From: Caulobacter sp. SLTY
Lineage (GTDB): Bacteria; Pseudomonadota; Alphaproteobacteria; Caulobacterales; Caulobacteraceae
Assembly: GCF_009905535.1 (NCBI RefSeq)
Contig: NZ_JAAALA010000031.1
Location: 1 to 50,518, forward strand
Direction: 5' to 3'
Length of the DNA: 50,518 nt
Shown here: positions 18,118 to 26,295 of the stretch, piece by piece
Numbering within the stretch: position 1 is the first letter of the stretch
Layout: every line of letters starts with the position of its first letter
Position numbers and translations under genes: made by a program
Notes under the pieces: generated by a model
What the model was told of the DNA's origin: nothing
The model's database searches: none
Seen by the model: only the letters and a program-made list of their open reading frames with translations

Positions 18118-18523
18118 GGACGTCCTCCCTGGAGAGGTGCGCCAGGGATGCGCCGTGCGCCTCCCAGTTCTGGCCGTCAAACGCCTCGATGCGCAGGTCG
18201 ATGCCGTCCAGATCGTCCAGGCAGCGGGCGTTGACCGACCAGCCGTCTGGGTTCGAGCGCGGCCGGTAGAAGGCCTTCACGCCGCAGACCTTGCAGAAGG
18301 TGTGCTGGGCGACGCCGGTATTGAAGCTGTAGGTCGTGATGGCCTTCGCGCCGGCTGTCAGCCGGAACCGGCTCTCCGGTACGATCACATGGACGAAGCC
18401 CACCTTCTGGCACATCGAGCAGTTACAGCTCTGCGCCTCGACCACAGCCGACAGAGCCGCCTCGAACCGCACTGCGCCGCAGTGGCAGCCGCCGGCATGC
18501 CAGCTGTGCGACGCCTGGGTCAC
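18110..18523 (-). CDS. GFA/CENP-V family zinc protein
   Basis: The 137-residue protein has the cysteine pattern of the GFA (glutathione-dependent formaldehyde-activating) fold: CHCG at 13-16, CNCSMC at 33-38 and [11 protein letters not shown] near 76-86. It should bind two zinc ions. Homologues are mostly uncharacterised; the name comes from Paracoccus Gfa, which was linked to S-hydroxymethylglutathione formation. The start codon is GTG, overlapping the pdhB TGA by four bases (GTGA). It is a second guest between pdhB and pdhC. Confidence 0.87.
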   Translation of the reverse strand: MTQASHSWHAGGCHCGAVRFEAALSAVVEAQSCNCSMCQKVGFVHVIVPESRFRLTAGAKAITTYSFNTGVAQHTFCKVCGVKAFYRPRSNPDGWSVNARCLDDLDGIDLRIEAFDGQNWEAHGASLAHLSREDVHA

Positions 18524-19917
18524 TTGTAGCTCACCGCCTTGGCCGCCTTGACGATCTTGTCGACCGACGGCAGCGACAGGGCTTCCAGGTTGGCCGCGTA
18601 TGGCAGGGGCACGTCTTCCTGGTGCACCCGCAGCGGCGGGGCGTCGAGGTAGTCGAAGGCGTGCTCGATCACCCGGGCCACCACCTCCGCGCCGACGCCC
18701 ATCGGACCCCAGCCTTCCTCACAACTCACCAGACGGTTGGTCTTCTTGACGCTCTCGACGATGGTCTCGTGGTCGAGGGGACGGATGGTGCGCAGGTCGA
18801 TGACTTCCGCCTCGATGCCCTCGGCGGCCAATTCCTCGGCGGCCTTGAGCGCCAGGCCGACCATGCGGCTGTGGGCGGTCAGGGTGACGTCCTTGCCTTC
18901 ACGGCGGACCTTGGCCTTGCCGATGGGGACGATCCAGTCCTCCACCTCGGGGATCTCGAACTCGACGCCGTACATCATCTCGTGCTCGAGGAAGACGACG
19001 GGGTTGGGGTCGCGGATGGCGGCCTTGAGCAGGCCCTTGGCATCGGCCGCGTCATAGGGCGCGACCACCTTCAGACCCGGCACCTGGCCGTACCAGGCGC
19101 TGTAGTCCTGGCTGTGCTGGGCGCCGACGCGGGAGGCCGCGCCGTTGGGGCCGCGGAAGACGATCGACGATTTGATTTGGCCGCCGGACATGTAGAGCGT
19201 CTTGGCGGCGGAGTTGATGATCTGGTCGATGGCCTGCATGCCGAAGTTCCAGGTCATGAACTCGACAATGGGCTTTAGGCCCGCCATCGCCGCGCCGACG
19301 CCGAGGCCCGCGAAGCCGTGCTCGGTGATCGGCGTGTCGATCACCCGGCGGTCGCCGAATTCCTGCAACAGGTCGCGGCTGACCTTGTAGGCGCCCTGGT
19401 ACTGGGCGACTTCCTCGCCCATCAGGAACACCGTCTCGTCGCGGCGCATCTCCTCCGCCATGGCGTCGCGCAGGGCGTCGCGCACGGTGATCTTGACCAT
19501 CTTGGCGCCGGCCGGAATCTCAGGGTCCTTCAGCGCGACCTTGGCAACGACGGGCGCGGGCCCCTCCCCCTCCGGCTGAGGCTTGGCCTCCTCGGCCGGC
19601 TTCTTCTCGGGATCACCGGCGGCTTCCTGTTTGGGCGCTTCGGCCGGCGCCTCGGCCTTTGGTGCGGCGGCGGACCCCTCCTCGCCGTCCAGCTGGGCGA
19701 TGGGCGTATTGACCTTCACGCCCTCGGTTCCGGCCTCGACCAGGATGGCGCTGATCACGCCCTCGTCGACAGCCTCGACCTCCATGGTCGCCTTGTCGGT
19801 CTCGATCTCGGCGATCACGTCGCCGGCCTTGACGGTATCGCCCTGCTTGACGTGCCATTTGGCGAGCGTTCCCTCCTCCATGGTCGGGGAGAGGGCGGGC
19901 ATCAGGATGTCGGTCAT
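18520..19917 (-). CDS. pdhB: Pyruvate dehydrogenase E1 beta with N-terminal lipoyl domain
   Basis: The 465-residue subunit pairs with PdhA to decarboxylate pyruvate. It carries an N-terminal lipoyl domain (residues 1-78, K42 in ETDKATME) and an Ala/Pro/Glu linker to about residue 135. The transketolase-like pyrimidine-binding domain follows ([12 protein letters not shown]..., [18 protein letters not shown]), then the C-terminal domain. A lipoyl domain on E1 beta is characteristic of alphaproteobacteria. The ATG overlaps the pdhA stop by one base (TAATG). Confidence 0.95.
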   Translation of the reverse strand: MTDILMPALSPTMEEGTLAKWHVKQGDTVKAGDVIAEIETDKATMEVEAVDEGVISAILVEAGTEGVKVNTPIAQLDGEEGSAAAPKAEAPAEAPKQEAAGDPEKKPAEEAKPQPEGEGPAPVVAKVALKDPEIPAGAKMVKITVRDALRDAMAEEMRRDETVFLMGEEVAQYQGAYKVSRDLLQEFGDRRVIDTPITEHGFAGLGVGAAMAGLKPIVEFMTWNFGMQAIDQIINSAAKTLYMSGGQIKSSIVFRGPNGAASRVGAQHSQDYSAWYGQVPGLKVVAPYDAADAKGLLKAAIRDPNPVVFLEHEMMYGVEFEIPEVEDWIVPIGKAKVRREGKDVTLTAHSRMVGLALKAAEELAAEGIEAEVIDLRTIRPLDHETIVESVKKTNRLVSCEEGWGPMGVGAEVVARVIEHAFDYLDAPPLRVHQEDVPLPYAANLEALSLPSVDKIVKAAKAVSYK

Positions 19918-20939
19918 TACTCGGCCGCCTCCAGGTAGACGTCGGTGTAGAGTTCGGACGGGTCGGGTTCGGGGCTGGTGCGGGCGAACTCGGCGGCGTC
20001 GGCCACGATGGCCTTCACCTCGGCGTCGATCTTCTTCAGCTCGTCCTCGGTCACCTTGGCGGCGTCCAGCTTCTCGCGCAGGTGGTCGATGGGGTCGCGG
20101 GTCTTCTTGACCTCGTCCACCTCCTCCTTGGTGCGATACTTGGCCGGGTCGCTCATCGAGTGGCCGCGGTAGCGATAGGTCTTCATCTCGAGGATGTAGG
20201 GGCCGTTGCCCGACCGGGCGTGCTCGGCCGCCTTCAGGCCGGCGGCGGCCACAGCCTCGACATCCATGCCGTCGACTTCCTCGCCCGGGATCTGGAACGA
20301 GATGCCGCGCTTGTGCAGCCGCGTCTCCGACGCCGAGCGCTCGATCGAGGTGCCCATAGCGTACTGGTTGTTCTCGATCACATAGACGACCGGCAGGTCC
20401 CAGAGCTCCGCCATGTTGAAGCTCTCGTAGACCTGGCCCTGGTTGGCCGCGCCGTCGCCGAAGTAGGCGAACGCGACGTTGCCGTTCTGCTTGTACTTGT
20501 TGGCCAGCGCCAGCCCGGTGCCCAGGCTGACCTGGGCGCCGACGATGCCGTGGCCGCCGTAGAAGCCGGCCTCCGTCGAGAACATGTGCATCGACCCGCC
20601 CTTGCCCTTTGACGAGCCGCCCGACCGGCCGGTCAGCTCGGCCATGACCTCACGGCTTTCCATACCTGCGGCCAGCATATGGCCGTGATCGCGATAGCCG
20701 GTGATGATCTGGTCGCCGGGCTTGCGGATGGCCTCCATGCCGACCGCGATGGCTTCCTGGCCGATGTAGAGGTGGCAGAAGCCACCGATCAGGCCCATGC
20801 CGTACAGCTGCCCCGCCCGTTCCTCGAACCGGCGGATCAGCAGCATGTCGCGATAGTATTTCAGCAGCTGGTCCCGGCCCGTGACACCGGTGTCAGAGCC
20901 CCTCCCCGACTGTGCCTTGGCCTTACTCGCCCGCGCCAT
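19917..20939 (-). CDS. pdhA: Pyruvate dehydrogenase E1 alpha
   Basis: The 340-residue E1 alpha binds thiamine diphosphate. The cofactor motif [17 protein letters not shown]...[11 protein letters not shown] is present, with the GDG and NN pair that coordinate magnesium. The regulatory-loop-like [20 protein letters not shown] lies near residue 257. The first 20 residues are Lys/Ser/Gly-rich and probably flexible. AGGGAGA lies 7 bases before the ATG. The 76-base gap to ftsB includes the 12-base palindrome CTCGGCGCCGAG; its significance is unproven. Confidence 0.96.
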   Translation of the reverse strand: MARASKAKAQSGRGSDTGVTGRDQLLKYYRDMLLIRRFEERAGQLYGMGLIGGFCHLYIGQEAIAVGMEAIRKPGDQIITGYRDHGHMLAAGMESREVMAELTGRSGGSSKGKGGSMHMFSTEAGFYGGHGIVGAQVSLGTGLALANKYKQNGNVAFAYFGDGAANQGQVYESFNMAELWDLPVVYVIENNQYAMGTSIERSASETRLHKRGISFQIPGEEVDGMDVEAVAAAGLKAAEHARSGNGPYILEMKTYRYRGHSMSDPAKYRTKEEVDEVKKTRDPIDHLREKLDAAKVTEDELKKIDAEVKAIVADAAEFARTSPEPDPSELYTDVYLEAAE

Positions 20940-21015
20940 GCATTTCTCCCTGGACCGATCTCAAGCGGCCTTTCCTTCCCTCGGCGCCGAGCCGGGGCGA
21001 AAGGATCGACCCGGT

Positions 21016-21312
21016 TCAGGGCTGCAGACGGATCACATAATCCCTTGGGTCCGCGAAGCCTAGGACAGAACGCGCGCGTTCTTCCAAAAGGTCCCGCGAA
21101 AGGCTGCCATCGCGTAATAGCCGAGCCCGGGCTTCGAGGTCCATCCGTTCCTGCTCGGTGCGCTTGAGCTTTTCGTGAAGTTGCGCCTGTTCGGCCTGGC
21201 GTTGCTTGGACAATAGCCAGCCGAGCTCCCCGGTCAGACCGTGGAAGACGAAATAGACGATCAGGCCCAGCCAGGTGATCGTCGGCAGGTAGGGGCGGAT
21301 GAGCGCGAGCAT
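21016..21312 (-). CDS. ftsB: Septum formation initiator FtsB/DivIC
   Basis: This 98-residue bitopic cell-division protein has a short cytoplasmic N-terminus, one membrane helix (about residues 11-28) and a periplasmic coiled coil (about 34-70, rich in Glu, Gln, Arg and Leu). The conserved end is EERARSVLGFADPRDYVIRL. FtsB forms a complex with FtsL and FtsQ that activates septal peptidoglycan synthesis. Position just before pdhA is conserved in Caulobacter relatives, where eno usually precedes it; here an ABC transporter lies upstream. Confidence 0.9.
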   Translation of the reverse strand: MLALIRPYLPTITWLGLIVYFVFHGLTGELGWLLSKQRQAEQAQLHEKLKRTEQERMDLEARARLLRDGSLSRDLLEERARSVLGFADPRDYVIRLQP

Positions 21313-21381
21313 GGCGCTGTAAGCGTTTGAATCCAGGAACTTCGGGAGCCCTAGAATCCCACCGTCATGCTTAACGGAACC

Positions 21382-22200
21382 CTACTCGCGGGTGAGTTCC
21401 TGCCGAAGAAACAACAGGATGGCCGCCCCGCCGAAGACGACGATCCAGAGAACCAGCATCAAGACCGCCGCCGGCGCGCCATTGGCGGTCGCCCCTCCGA
21501 TATCCACCGGCCCGCCCCGCACCACATTCGCGGCCAGGGCCGGAAAGCTGGCCAAGGCGTCCAGGGGCGGCTCACGCGGGTCGATCCGCACCTGCCCCAT
21601 GATGATCGCCTGGGCGAAGGCCAGCAGCAGGGTGACGATGATCGCCGCCACGTTGGTCCGTGTCAGCACCGCCAGCAACGCGGTGATCACCCCCACCACC
21701 ATCAGCTCCAGCCAAGAGGCCACTAGGCCCCGCAGGAATCCTGCCTGCCAGGTGGCGAAGTCGAACGGAGCGATCGGCGAGGTCTCGATCACCGCCCGGA
21801 CCAGGCCGCTGAGCAGGCCGCCCACGGCCATGCCGAGCAAGGCCAGGAACACCCCCAGGCCATAGGCGGCGAACTTGGCCAGCATCAGGTTGATCCGGCT
21901 GTTGCGCGGCGTCTCCAGACGCCAGGTCTCCCACCGGTAGTCCGTGCCGAAGATGGCCGCCGCCGCGATCAGGAAGAAAATCTGGGTGATCGGCGAGCCG
22001 GCGCCGCCCAGGGCGCCGATGGTGTCGCTGCCCAGGTTGATGGCGCCCGGCATCTGCTGCTTGGCGACAAAGCGGATGAACAGGCTGGCCACGATGCCCA
22101 GCAGGAAGACGCCGATCCCGGGGAAGGCGAAGCCCCAGAACACCGCCCCGCGATCCCGCCACAGGCGGTAGGTCTCGGCCTTCAGCGCGTCAGTCAGCAT
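21382..22200 (-). CDS. ABC-2 type transporter permease
   Basis: The 272-residue, six-helix membrane protein starts MLTDALKAETYRLWRDRGAVF, with the polar N-terminal helix typical of ABC-2 permeases. No domain outside the membrane segments is visible. It partners with the ATPase encoded just upstream, whose 3' end it overlaps by 11 bases. The exported substrate is unknown. The start at 22200 is the family-like one; the in-frame upstream extension lies inside the ATPase gene. Confidence 0.85.
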   Translation of the reverse strand: MLTDALKAETYRLWRDRGAVFWGFAFPGIGVFLLGIVASLFIRFVAKQQMPGAINLGSDTIGALGGAGSPITQIFFLIAAAAIFGTDYRWETWRLETPRNSRINLMLAKFAAYGLGVFLALLGMAVGGLLSGLVRAVIETSPIAPFDFATWQAGFLRGLVASWLELMVVGVITALLAVLTRTNVAAIIVTLLLAFAQAIIMGQVRIDPREPPLDALASFPALAANVVRGGPVDIGGATANGAPAAVLMLVLWIVVFGGAAILLFLRQELTRE

Positions 22201-23092
22201 GGCCGGCATCCATATGGAAGAAGTAGGCCCGCTCCAGGTCGCCGCCGACCCAGCGGGCCTCGACCACATCCACCCCCTTGTGGGCCAGGGCGCGGATCAG
22301 GTCCGGAGCCTGGGCCCGGGTGACGTCGGCCAGCACGGCGTCTTCATCGACCTGGCCACGGGCGCCGAGGATTTCCAGCACGGTGGCTTGCGGAGTCGCC
22401 AGCAGGCGCAGCTTCTCATTGCTGCTGGTCATCTCGGCGACCGAGCCGGAGCCGATCACCTTGCCCTTGGCGAGGAAGGCCACGCGGTCGCAGACCCGCT
22501 GCACCTCGTCCAGTTGGTGGCTTGCCAGGATGACGGTGACCCCGTCCTTGTCGGCCAGCTGGCGGATCAGGTCGCGGATCTCGATGATGCCGGCCGGGTC
22601 CATGCCGCTGGTCGGCTCGTCGAGGATGACCGCCTCCGGCCGGGTGATCAGGGCGGCGGCCAGGCCGAGCCGCTGCTTCATCCCCACCGAGAACCCCTTG
22701 GTGCGCCGATCGGCGGCCTCGGCCAGCCCCACCCGCTCAAGCCAGACGCCGACCTGCGGATCCTTCACCCCGCTGAGCGTCGACAGCATGACCAGCGTCT
22801 CGCGCGCCGTCAGGTAGGGATGAAAGCGCGGCGTTTCGATCACCGAGCCGATCCGGCGCAGGGCCCCGACATCCCCGGCGGGGGCGCCCAGCAGCCGGAC
22901 CTCGCCGTTGGTTGGGCGGATCAGACCCAGCGCCAGCCGGAACAGCGTCGACTTGCCCGCGCCGTTCGGCCCCAGCACGCCGAACACGCCACCGCGGGGA
23001 ATATCGAGGCTGAAGTGATCCAGGGCCTGGACCGCGCCGCCGCTGGAGCCGAAAGTCTTCGTCAGGCCGATGGCCTGTAGCGCCGTGGTCAT
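22190..23092 (-). CDS. ABC transporter ATP-binding protein
   Basis: The 300-residue ATPase has Walker A GPNGAGKST near residues 41-49, the signature-like FSVGMKQRLGLA near 134, Walker B AVILDEPTSGMDP near 154 and the switch histidine in ILASHQ. The C-terminal 70 residues resemble the extra domain found in ABC-2 and drug or bacitracin-type exporters (CcmA/NatA-like). Together with the permease it forms an exporter of unknown substrate. It diverges from the phosphodiesterase gene, with 78 bases between start codons. Confidence 0.9.
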   Translation of the reverse strand: MTTALQAIGLTKTFGSSGGAVQALDHFSLDIPRGGVFGVLGPNGAGKSTLFRLALGLIRPTNGEVRLLGAPAGDVGALRRIGSVIETPRFHPYLTARETLVMLSTLSGVKDPQVGVWLERVGLAEAADRRTKGFSVGMKQRLGLAAALITRPEAVILDEPTSGMDPAGIIEIRDLIRQLADKDGVTVILASHQLDEVQRVCDRVAFLAKGKVIGSGSVAEMTSSNEKLRLLATPQATVLEILGARGQVDEDAVLADVTRAQAPDLIRALAHKGVDVVEARWVGGDLERAYFFHMDAGHAD

Positions 23093-23170
23093 GTCATGGG
23101 CCTGTCTTGGGCGATGACTATGGCGCTCACAGGCAGAGTCGCCAAGACGACAATCATCCGGAGCAGGATC

Positions 23171-24400
23171 ATGCGGCGGCTCGGACTCATCTTCGGCCTG
23201 TTCCTCGCGCTTGGCGCCTGCGCGACCACGCCCCCAGTGACGTCCAAGCCGCCGGCCACACCCCCGCCGGTCACCATCCTGATTTCCATCGACGGCTTCC
23301 GCCCAGATTACCTGACCCCGGAAAAAGCCCCGACTCTCTGGCGCTTAGCGCAAGAAGGCGCCGTGGCGCCCAAGGGCATGAAGCCCTCGTTTCCGAGCGT
23401 CACCTTCCCCAACCACTACACCCTGGTCACCGGCCTGCGCCCGGATCGGCACGGCATCGTGGGCAACACCATGGAAGACGCCGCCATCCCCGGCGGCTTC
23501 GCCCTCAGCAAGCGCGAGGCGGTGACCGACCGCCGCTGGTGGGACCAGGCCGAGCCCCTGTGGGTCACCGCCGAGAAGGCCGGTATCCGCACCGCCACCA
23601 TGTTCTGGCCGGGCTCCGAGGCCGACATCCAGGGCGTTCGTCCGGCCCTGTGGGCGGTGTTCGACCAGAAGCTGCCGGCGCCGGCGCGCGTGGACCAGCT
23701 GCTGACCTGGCTCTCCGACCCGGTGGTGAAGCCGCGCTTCGGCACCCTGTATTTCGATATCGTCGATACCGCCGGCCACTGGTACGGCCCCGGCGCGCCG
23801 GAGACCGACAAGGCCGTCGCCGAGGTCGACGCCGCCATCGCCCGGCTGCTGGAGGGTCTCGAGAGCCGCGGCATCACAGCCAACCTGGTGATCGTCGCCG
23901 ACCACGGCATGGCGCCCGTCCCTGTCGGCAACACGATCGTCGCCGATGCGGCCGATCCCGGCGCGGCGCGCATGGTCACTGGCGGCGCAGTCGCGGGGTT
24001 CGAACTTATCCCTGGCCAGGAGAAGCGCGGCGAGGCGGCGCTGTTGCGCAAGCACGCGCACATGACCTGCTGGCGCAAGGCCGACATTCCGGCCCGCCTG
24101 CACTATGGCCGCAACGCCCGCGTCCCGGCCATCGTCTGCCTGGCGAAGGTCGGATGGTACATCGGCGACACCGAAAGCGTCGCCAAGCGCAAGCCCGCGA
24201 CCCGCGTCACCGGCGCTCATGGCTATGACCCCAATGCCCCGGAGATGGCGGCCCTGTTCATCGCCTGGGGCCCCAGCGTGCGGCCGGGCGTGAAGGTCAC
24301 GGGGATGGAAAACGTCGACGTCTATCCCCTGCTGGCCCGGATGATCGGGGTCACGCCGCTGAAGGGCAATGGGGAGATGCCGAAGGGAATCCTGCGCTAG
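23171..24400 (+). CDS. NPP-type alkaline phosphodiesterase/pyrophosphatase lipoprotein
   Basis: The 409-residue protein has a lipoprotein signal (LGAC, C17) followed by a Pro/Thr linker. The nucleotide pyrophosphatase/phosphodiesterase domain begins at ISIDGFRPDYL (metal ligand D41). The nucleophilic threonine is T78 in PSVTFPNH, and metal ligands recur at D-T-A-G-H (YFDIVDTAGHWYGP), VIVADHGM and TGAHGYD. Such enzymes hydrolyse nucleotide or phospholipid phosphodiesters in the periplasm or outside. ATG 23171 has GGAG about 8 bases upstream; the open frame further 5' lacks a signal and was not used. Confidence 0.9.
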   Translation: MRRLGLIFGLFLALGACATTPPVTSKPPATPPPVTILISIDGFRPDYLTPEKAPTLWRLAQEGAVAPKGMKPSFPSVTFPNHYTLVTGLRPDRHGIVGNTMEDAAIPGGFALSKREAVTDRRWWDQAEPLWVTAEKAGIRTATMFWPGSEADIQGVRPALWAVFDQKLPAPARVDQLLTWLSDPVVKPRFGTLYFDIVDTAGHWYGPGAPETDKAVAEVDAAIARLLEGLESRGITANLVIVADHGMAPVPVGNTIVADAADPGAARMVTGGAVAGFELIPGQEKRGEAALLRKHAHMTCWRKADIPARLHYGRNARVPAIVCLAKVGWYIGDTESVAKRKPATRVTGAHGYDPNAPEMAALFIAWGPSVRPGVKVTGMENVDVYPLLARMIGVTPLKGNGEMPKGILR

Positions 24401-24416
24401 GACCAGGGTTCAGTTC

Positions 24417-24434
24417 CGCCCCCCTTTGGGGGCG
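24417..24434. repeat. GC-rich hairpin downstream of the phosphodiesterase gene
   Basis: CGCCCCC and GGGGGCG pair perfectly around a 4-base loop, 17 bases after the phosphodiesterase stop. A second hairpin, CGCGCG/CGCGCG around AATA, follows at 24443-24458. Neither is followed by a T run, so they are weak terminator candidates at best. They begin the 299-base gene-free stretch 24401-24699. Confidence 0.5.
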
Positions 24435-24553
24435 GGGGACCGCGCGCGAATACGCGCGTGGTGGTGGGGGCGGCGCCGGCTTGTCAAGGACGGGAGCGTT
24501 CTGGCGCGGCCGTCGATGCCGGCCTTCATGCTCAACGCGAAACGCCGGCGCTG

Positions 24554-24611
24554 CCCCCTCAGTCTGTCGCCTATCGGCGCCAGCCAGCTCCCCCAGAGGG
24601 GGAGCGACTGA
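24554..24611. repeat. Intergenic palindromic repeat-like element
   Basis: An outer inverted repeat TCAGTC (24559-24564) / GACTGA (24606-24611) encloses an 8-bp perfect hairpin GCTCCCCC-AGA-GGGGGAGC (24587-24605). The layout (CCCCCTCAGTC, a GC-rich middle, then the GCTCCCCC/GGGGGAGC hairpin) matches the look of dispersed intergenic repeats I recall from Caulobacterales. Only one copy is in this window, so repetition is not shown here. Confidence 0.5.
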
Positions 24612-24639
24612 CCTATGCTCGCCTGGCCCGGTTCAGCGG

Positions 24640-24669
24640 TTGACATAGTTTTATGTTTTGTGAAATATT
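24640..24669 (+). promoter_or_regulatory. Promoter of the VOC-ArsR-AHSA1-YjbR-MFS operon, with internal inverted repeat
   Basis: TTGACA (24640-24645) is a perfect -35 box. AAATAT at 24663 or AATATT at 24664 follows at 17-18 bases. This is the most AT-rich short stretch in the neighbourhood. The inverted repeat ACATA-GTTT-TATGT (24643-24656) lies between the boxes, where a repressor such as the ArsR protein encoded in this operon could block transcription. The operator role is inferred from position. Confidence 0.55.
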
Positions 24670-24699
24670 TCCCCAACTCGCAATCAAGGACGCCGCCCC

Positions 24700-25167
24700 A
24701 TGGCCTGGACCCGCCCCGCCCTCGTCTCCGCCCTCTGCTACCGAGATCCCCGCGCCGCCCTCAAATTCCTCGAGGACGCCTTCGGGTTCGAGATCATCCT
24801 CCTCATCGAGGACGAGGCCGGCAATGTCGGCCACAGCGAGATGCGGTTCGGGACCGGCGCGGTCATGGTCGGCAGCGAATGGACCGAGGAGCACAAGAGC
24901 CCGGCTTCAATCGGCGGCATGATGACCCAGACGGTCCACATCCAGGTCGAGCCGGAAGACGGCACGATAGACGCCCACTGCGAACGCGCCCGCAAGGCCG
25001 GCGCCCTCATTATCCAAGAGCCGGAGGACCAGTTCTACGGCGACCGCACCTACCGCTGCAAAGATCCCGAAGGCCACATCTGGACCGTCGGCCAGACCGT
25101 GCGCACGACCTCCCCCGAGGACTGGCATCGCGACACCGGCCTGAAGGCCACCATCATCAAGGAATGA
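24700..25167 (+). CDS. VOC (glyoxalase/bleomycin-resistance fold) protein, PhnB-like
   Basis: The 155-residue protein starts with the VOC pattern YRDPRAALKFLEDAFGFE near residues 14-31 and ends with the beta-strand motif KDPEGHIWTVGQ near 119-130. Family members include glyoxalase I, fosfomycin and bleomycin resistance proteins and many enzymes of unknown substrate. The metal-ligand pattern is incomplete by eye, so a binding protein is possible. Its TGA overlaps the ArsR start (ATGA). Confidence 0.85.
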   Translation: MAWTRPALVSALCYRDPRAALKFLEDAFGFEIILLIEDEAGNVGHSEMRFGTGAVMVGSEWTEEHKSPASIGGMMTQTVHIQVEPEDGTIDAHCERARKAGALIIQEPEDQFYGDRTYRCKDPEGHIWTVGQTVRTTSPEDWHRDTGLKATIIKE

Positions 25168-25508
25168 CTGCCGCCGCCAAACGCACGGAGGGTCGTATCG
25201 ACGCGACCCTCGCCGCCCTCGCCGACCCACATCGCCGCCAGGTGATCGAGCTCCTGCGCGAGCGTCCGCGGCGGGCCGGGGAACTGGCGCAGGCCACCGG
25301 CCTGGCCCCGCCTGCGATGAGCCGACACCTGAAGACCCTCCGCCAATCCGGGCTGGTGGAGGAAAGCCATCCGGAATTCGACGCGCGGGTGCGCGTCTAT
25401 CAGCTGAGAGCCGAGCCGATGGTCGATCTGATACGCTGGCTGGAACAGACCGAGCGCATGTGGTCCCACCAGCTGGCCGCCTTCAAGGCCCATCTGGAGC
25501 AGGACTGA
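25164..25508 (+). CDS. ArsR-family transcriptional regulator
   Basis: The 114-residue winged-helix protein has the helix-turn-helix region LAQATGLAPPAMSRHLKTLRQSGLVEE near residues 41-67. It lacks cysteine entirely, so thiol-type metal sensing is ruled out and another ligand is likely. ArsR regulators paired with AHSA1/SRPBCC and VOC genes are common and usually repress their own operon. Overlap with the VOC gene is four bases. Confidence 0.88.
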   Translation: MTAAAKRTEGRIDATLAALADPHRRQVIELLRERPRRAGELAQATGLAPPAMSRHLKTLRQSGLVEESHPEFDARVRVYQLRAEPMVDLIRWLEQTERMWSHQLAAFKAHLEQD

Positions 25509-25510
25509 GG

Positions 25511-25969
25511 GTGGCCAGTCGGGTCCTGATCTCCGTTCGCGTGAAAGCCACGCCGCAAAGGGCGTTCGAGGTCTTCACCCGTGACATTGCCCTGTGGTGG
25601 CGGCCCAACCCCGAGTTCGCGTTCACGCCCCGCTCGCCCGGCGAGATGGCGTTCGAGGGCCAGGAGCGGCTGGTCGAACGGCTGCCGAGCGGCAAGGTGT
25701 TCGAGGTCGGCGAGGTGACAGCCTGGGAGCCCGGCGCGCGACTGGCCTTCGGCTGGCGCCAGGCGACCTTCGCGCCGGACCAGGCCACCGATGTCGAGGT
25801 CACCTTCGAGGCGGTCGGCGAGGAGACCCGGGTCACCGTCATCCACACCGGCTGGGACAGTGTGCCCCGCGAGCATGTCGCCAAACACGGCATGGAGAAC
25901 AGCTACTTCATGAAGCGCCACGGCGACTGGTGGCGTGACCTGCTGGATCGGCTGGGAGAGCAGGTATGA
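25511..25969 (+). CDS. SRPBCC/AHSA1-domain protein
   Basis: The 152-residue protein has the Bet v1-like fold of activator-of-Hsp90-ATPase-homologue (AHSA1) proteins: the N-terminal strand VLISVRVKATPQRAFEVFT, DIALWW, the mid-strand motif EVTAWEPGARLAFGW, and the C-terminal helix YFMKRHGDWWRDLLDRL. These proteins bind hydrophobic ligands; roles are rarely known. The start is the GTG at 25511, two bases after the ArsR stop, with GGACTGAGG adjacent. Confidence 0.83.
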   Translation: MASRVLISVRVKATPQRAFEVFTRDIALWWRPNPEFAFTPRSPGEMAFEGQERLVERLPSGKVFEVGEVTAWEPGARLAFGWRQATFAPDQATDVEVTFEAVGEETRVTVIHTGWDSVPREHVAKHGMENSYFMKRHGDWWRDLLDRLGEQV

Positions 25970-26295
25970 CCCAGGACGACATCCGCGCCCTCGCCCTCTC
26001 GCTGCCGCTCGCCGAGGAGCAGCCTCACTTCGACCGCGCCTCCTTCCGGGTGAAGGGCAAGATCTTCGCCACCCTGCCGCCAGGCGGCGAACAGCTGGTG
26101 CTCAAGATCCTCCCCGAGATCAAGGAGAGCCTGAAACAGTCGGATCCGGAGGCGGTCATCCCCCTCCCCGGCGGCTGGGACCGGGGCGGCTGGACGCTGC
26201 TCGACATCGAGCGCATGGATGACGAAAAGCTGGCCAACCTGATCCGCCTCGCCTGGCGGCAAGTCGCGCCCAAGACACTGCTGGGGGATCAATGA
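25966..26295 (+). CDS. MmcQ/YjbR family protein
   Basis: The 109-residue protein has the CyaY-like YjbR fold: IRALALSLPLAEEQPHFDRASFRVKGKIFATL at the start and GWTLLDIERMDDEKLANLIRLAWRQVAPK at the end. The family is widespread; DNA binding has been suggested from structure but is not proven. It overlaps the genes on both sides by four bases (ATGA each), tying it into the operon. Confidence 0.85.
   Translation: MTQDDIRALALSLPLAEEQPHFDRASFRVKGKIFATLPPGGEQLVLKILPEIKESLKQSDPEAVIPLPGGWDRGGWTLLDIERMDDEKLANLIRLAWRQVAPKTLLGDQ

Noticed and set aside
20882..20991. Palindromes TGACACCGGTGTCA (20882-20895) and CTCGGCGCCGAG (20980-20991) in and before pdhA
   Set aside because: Palindromes of 12-14 bases are expected several times by chance in a 50 kb GC-rich window. 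The first lies in coding sequence, so neither is called as an operator.
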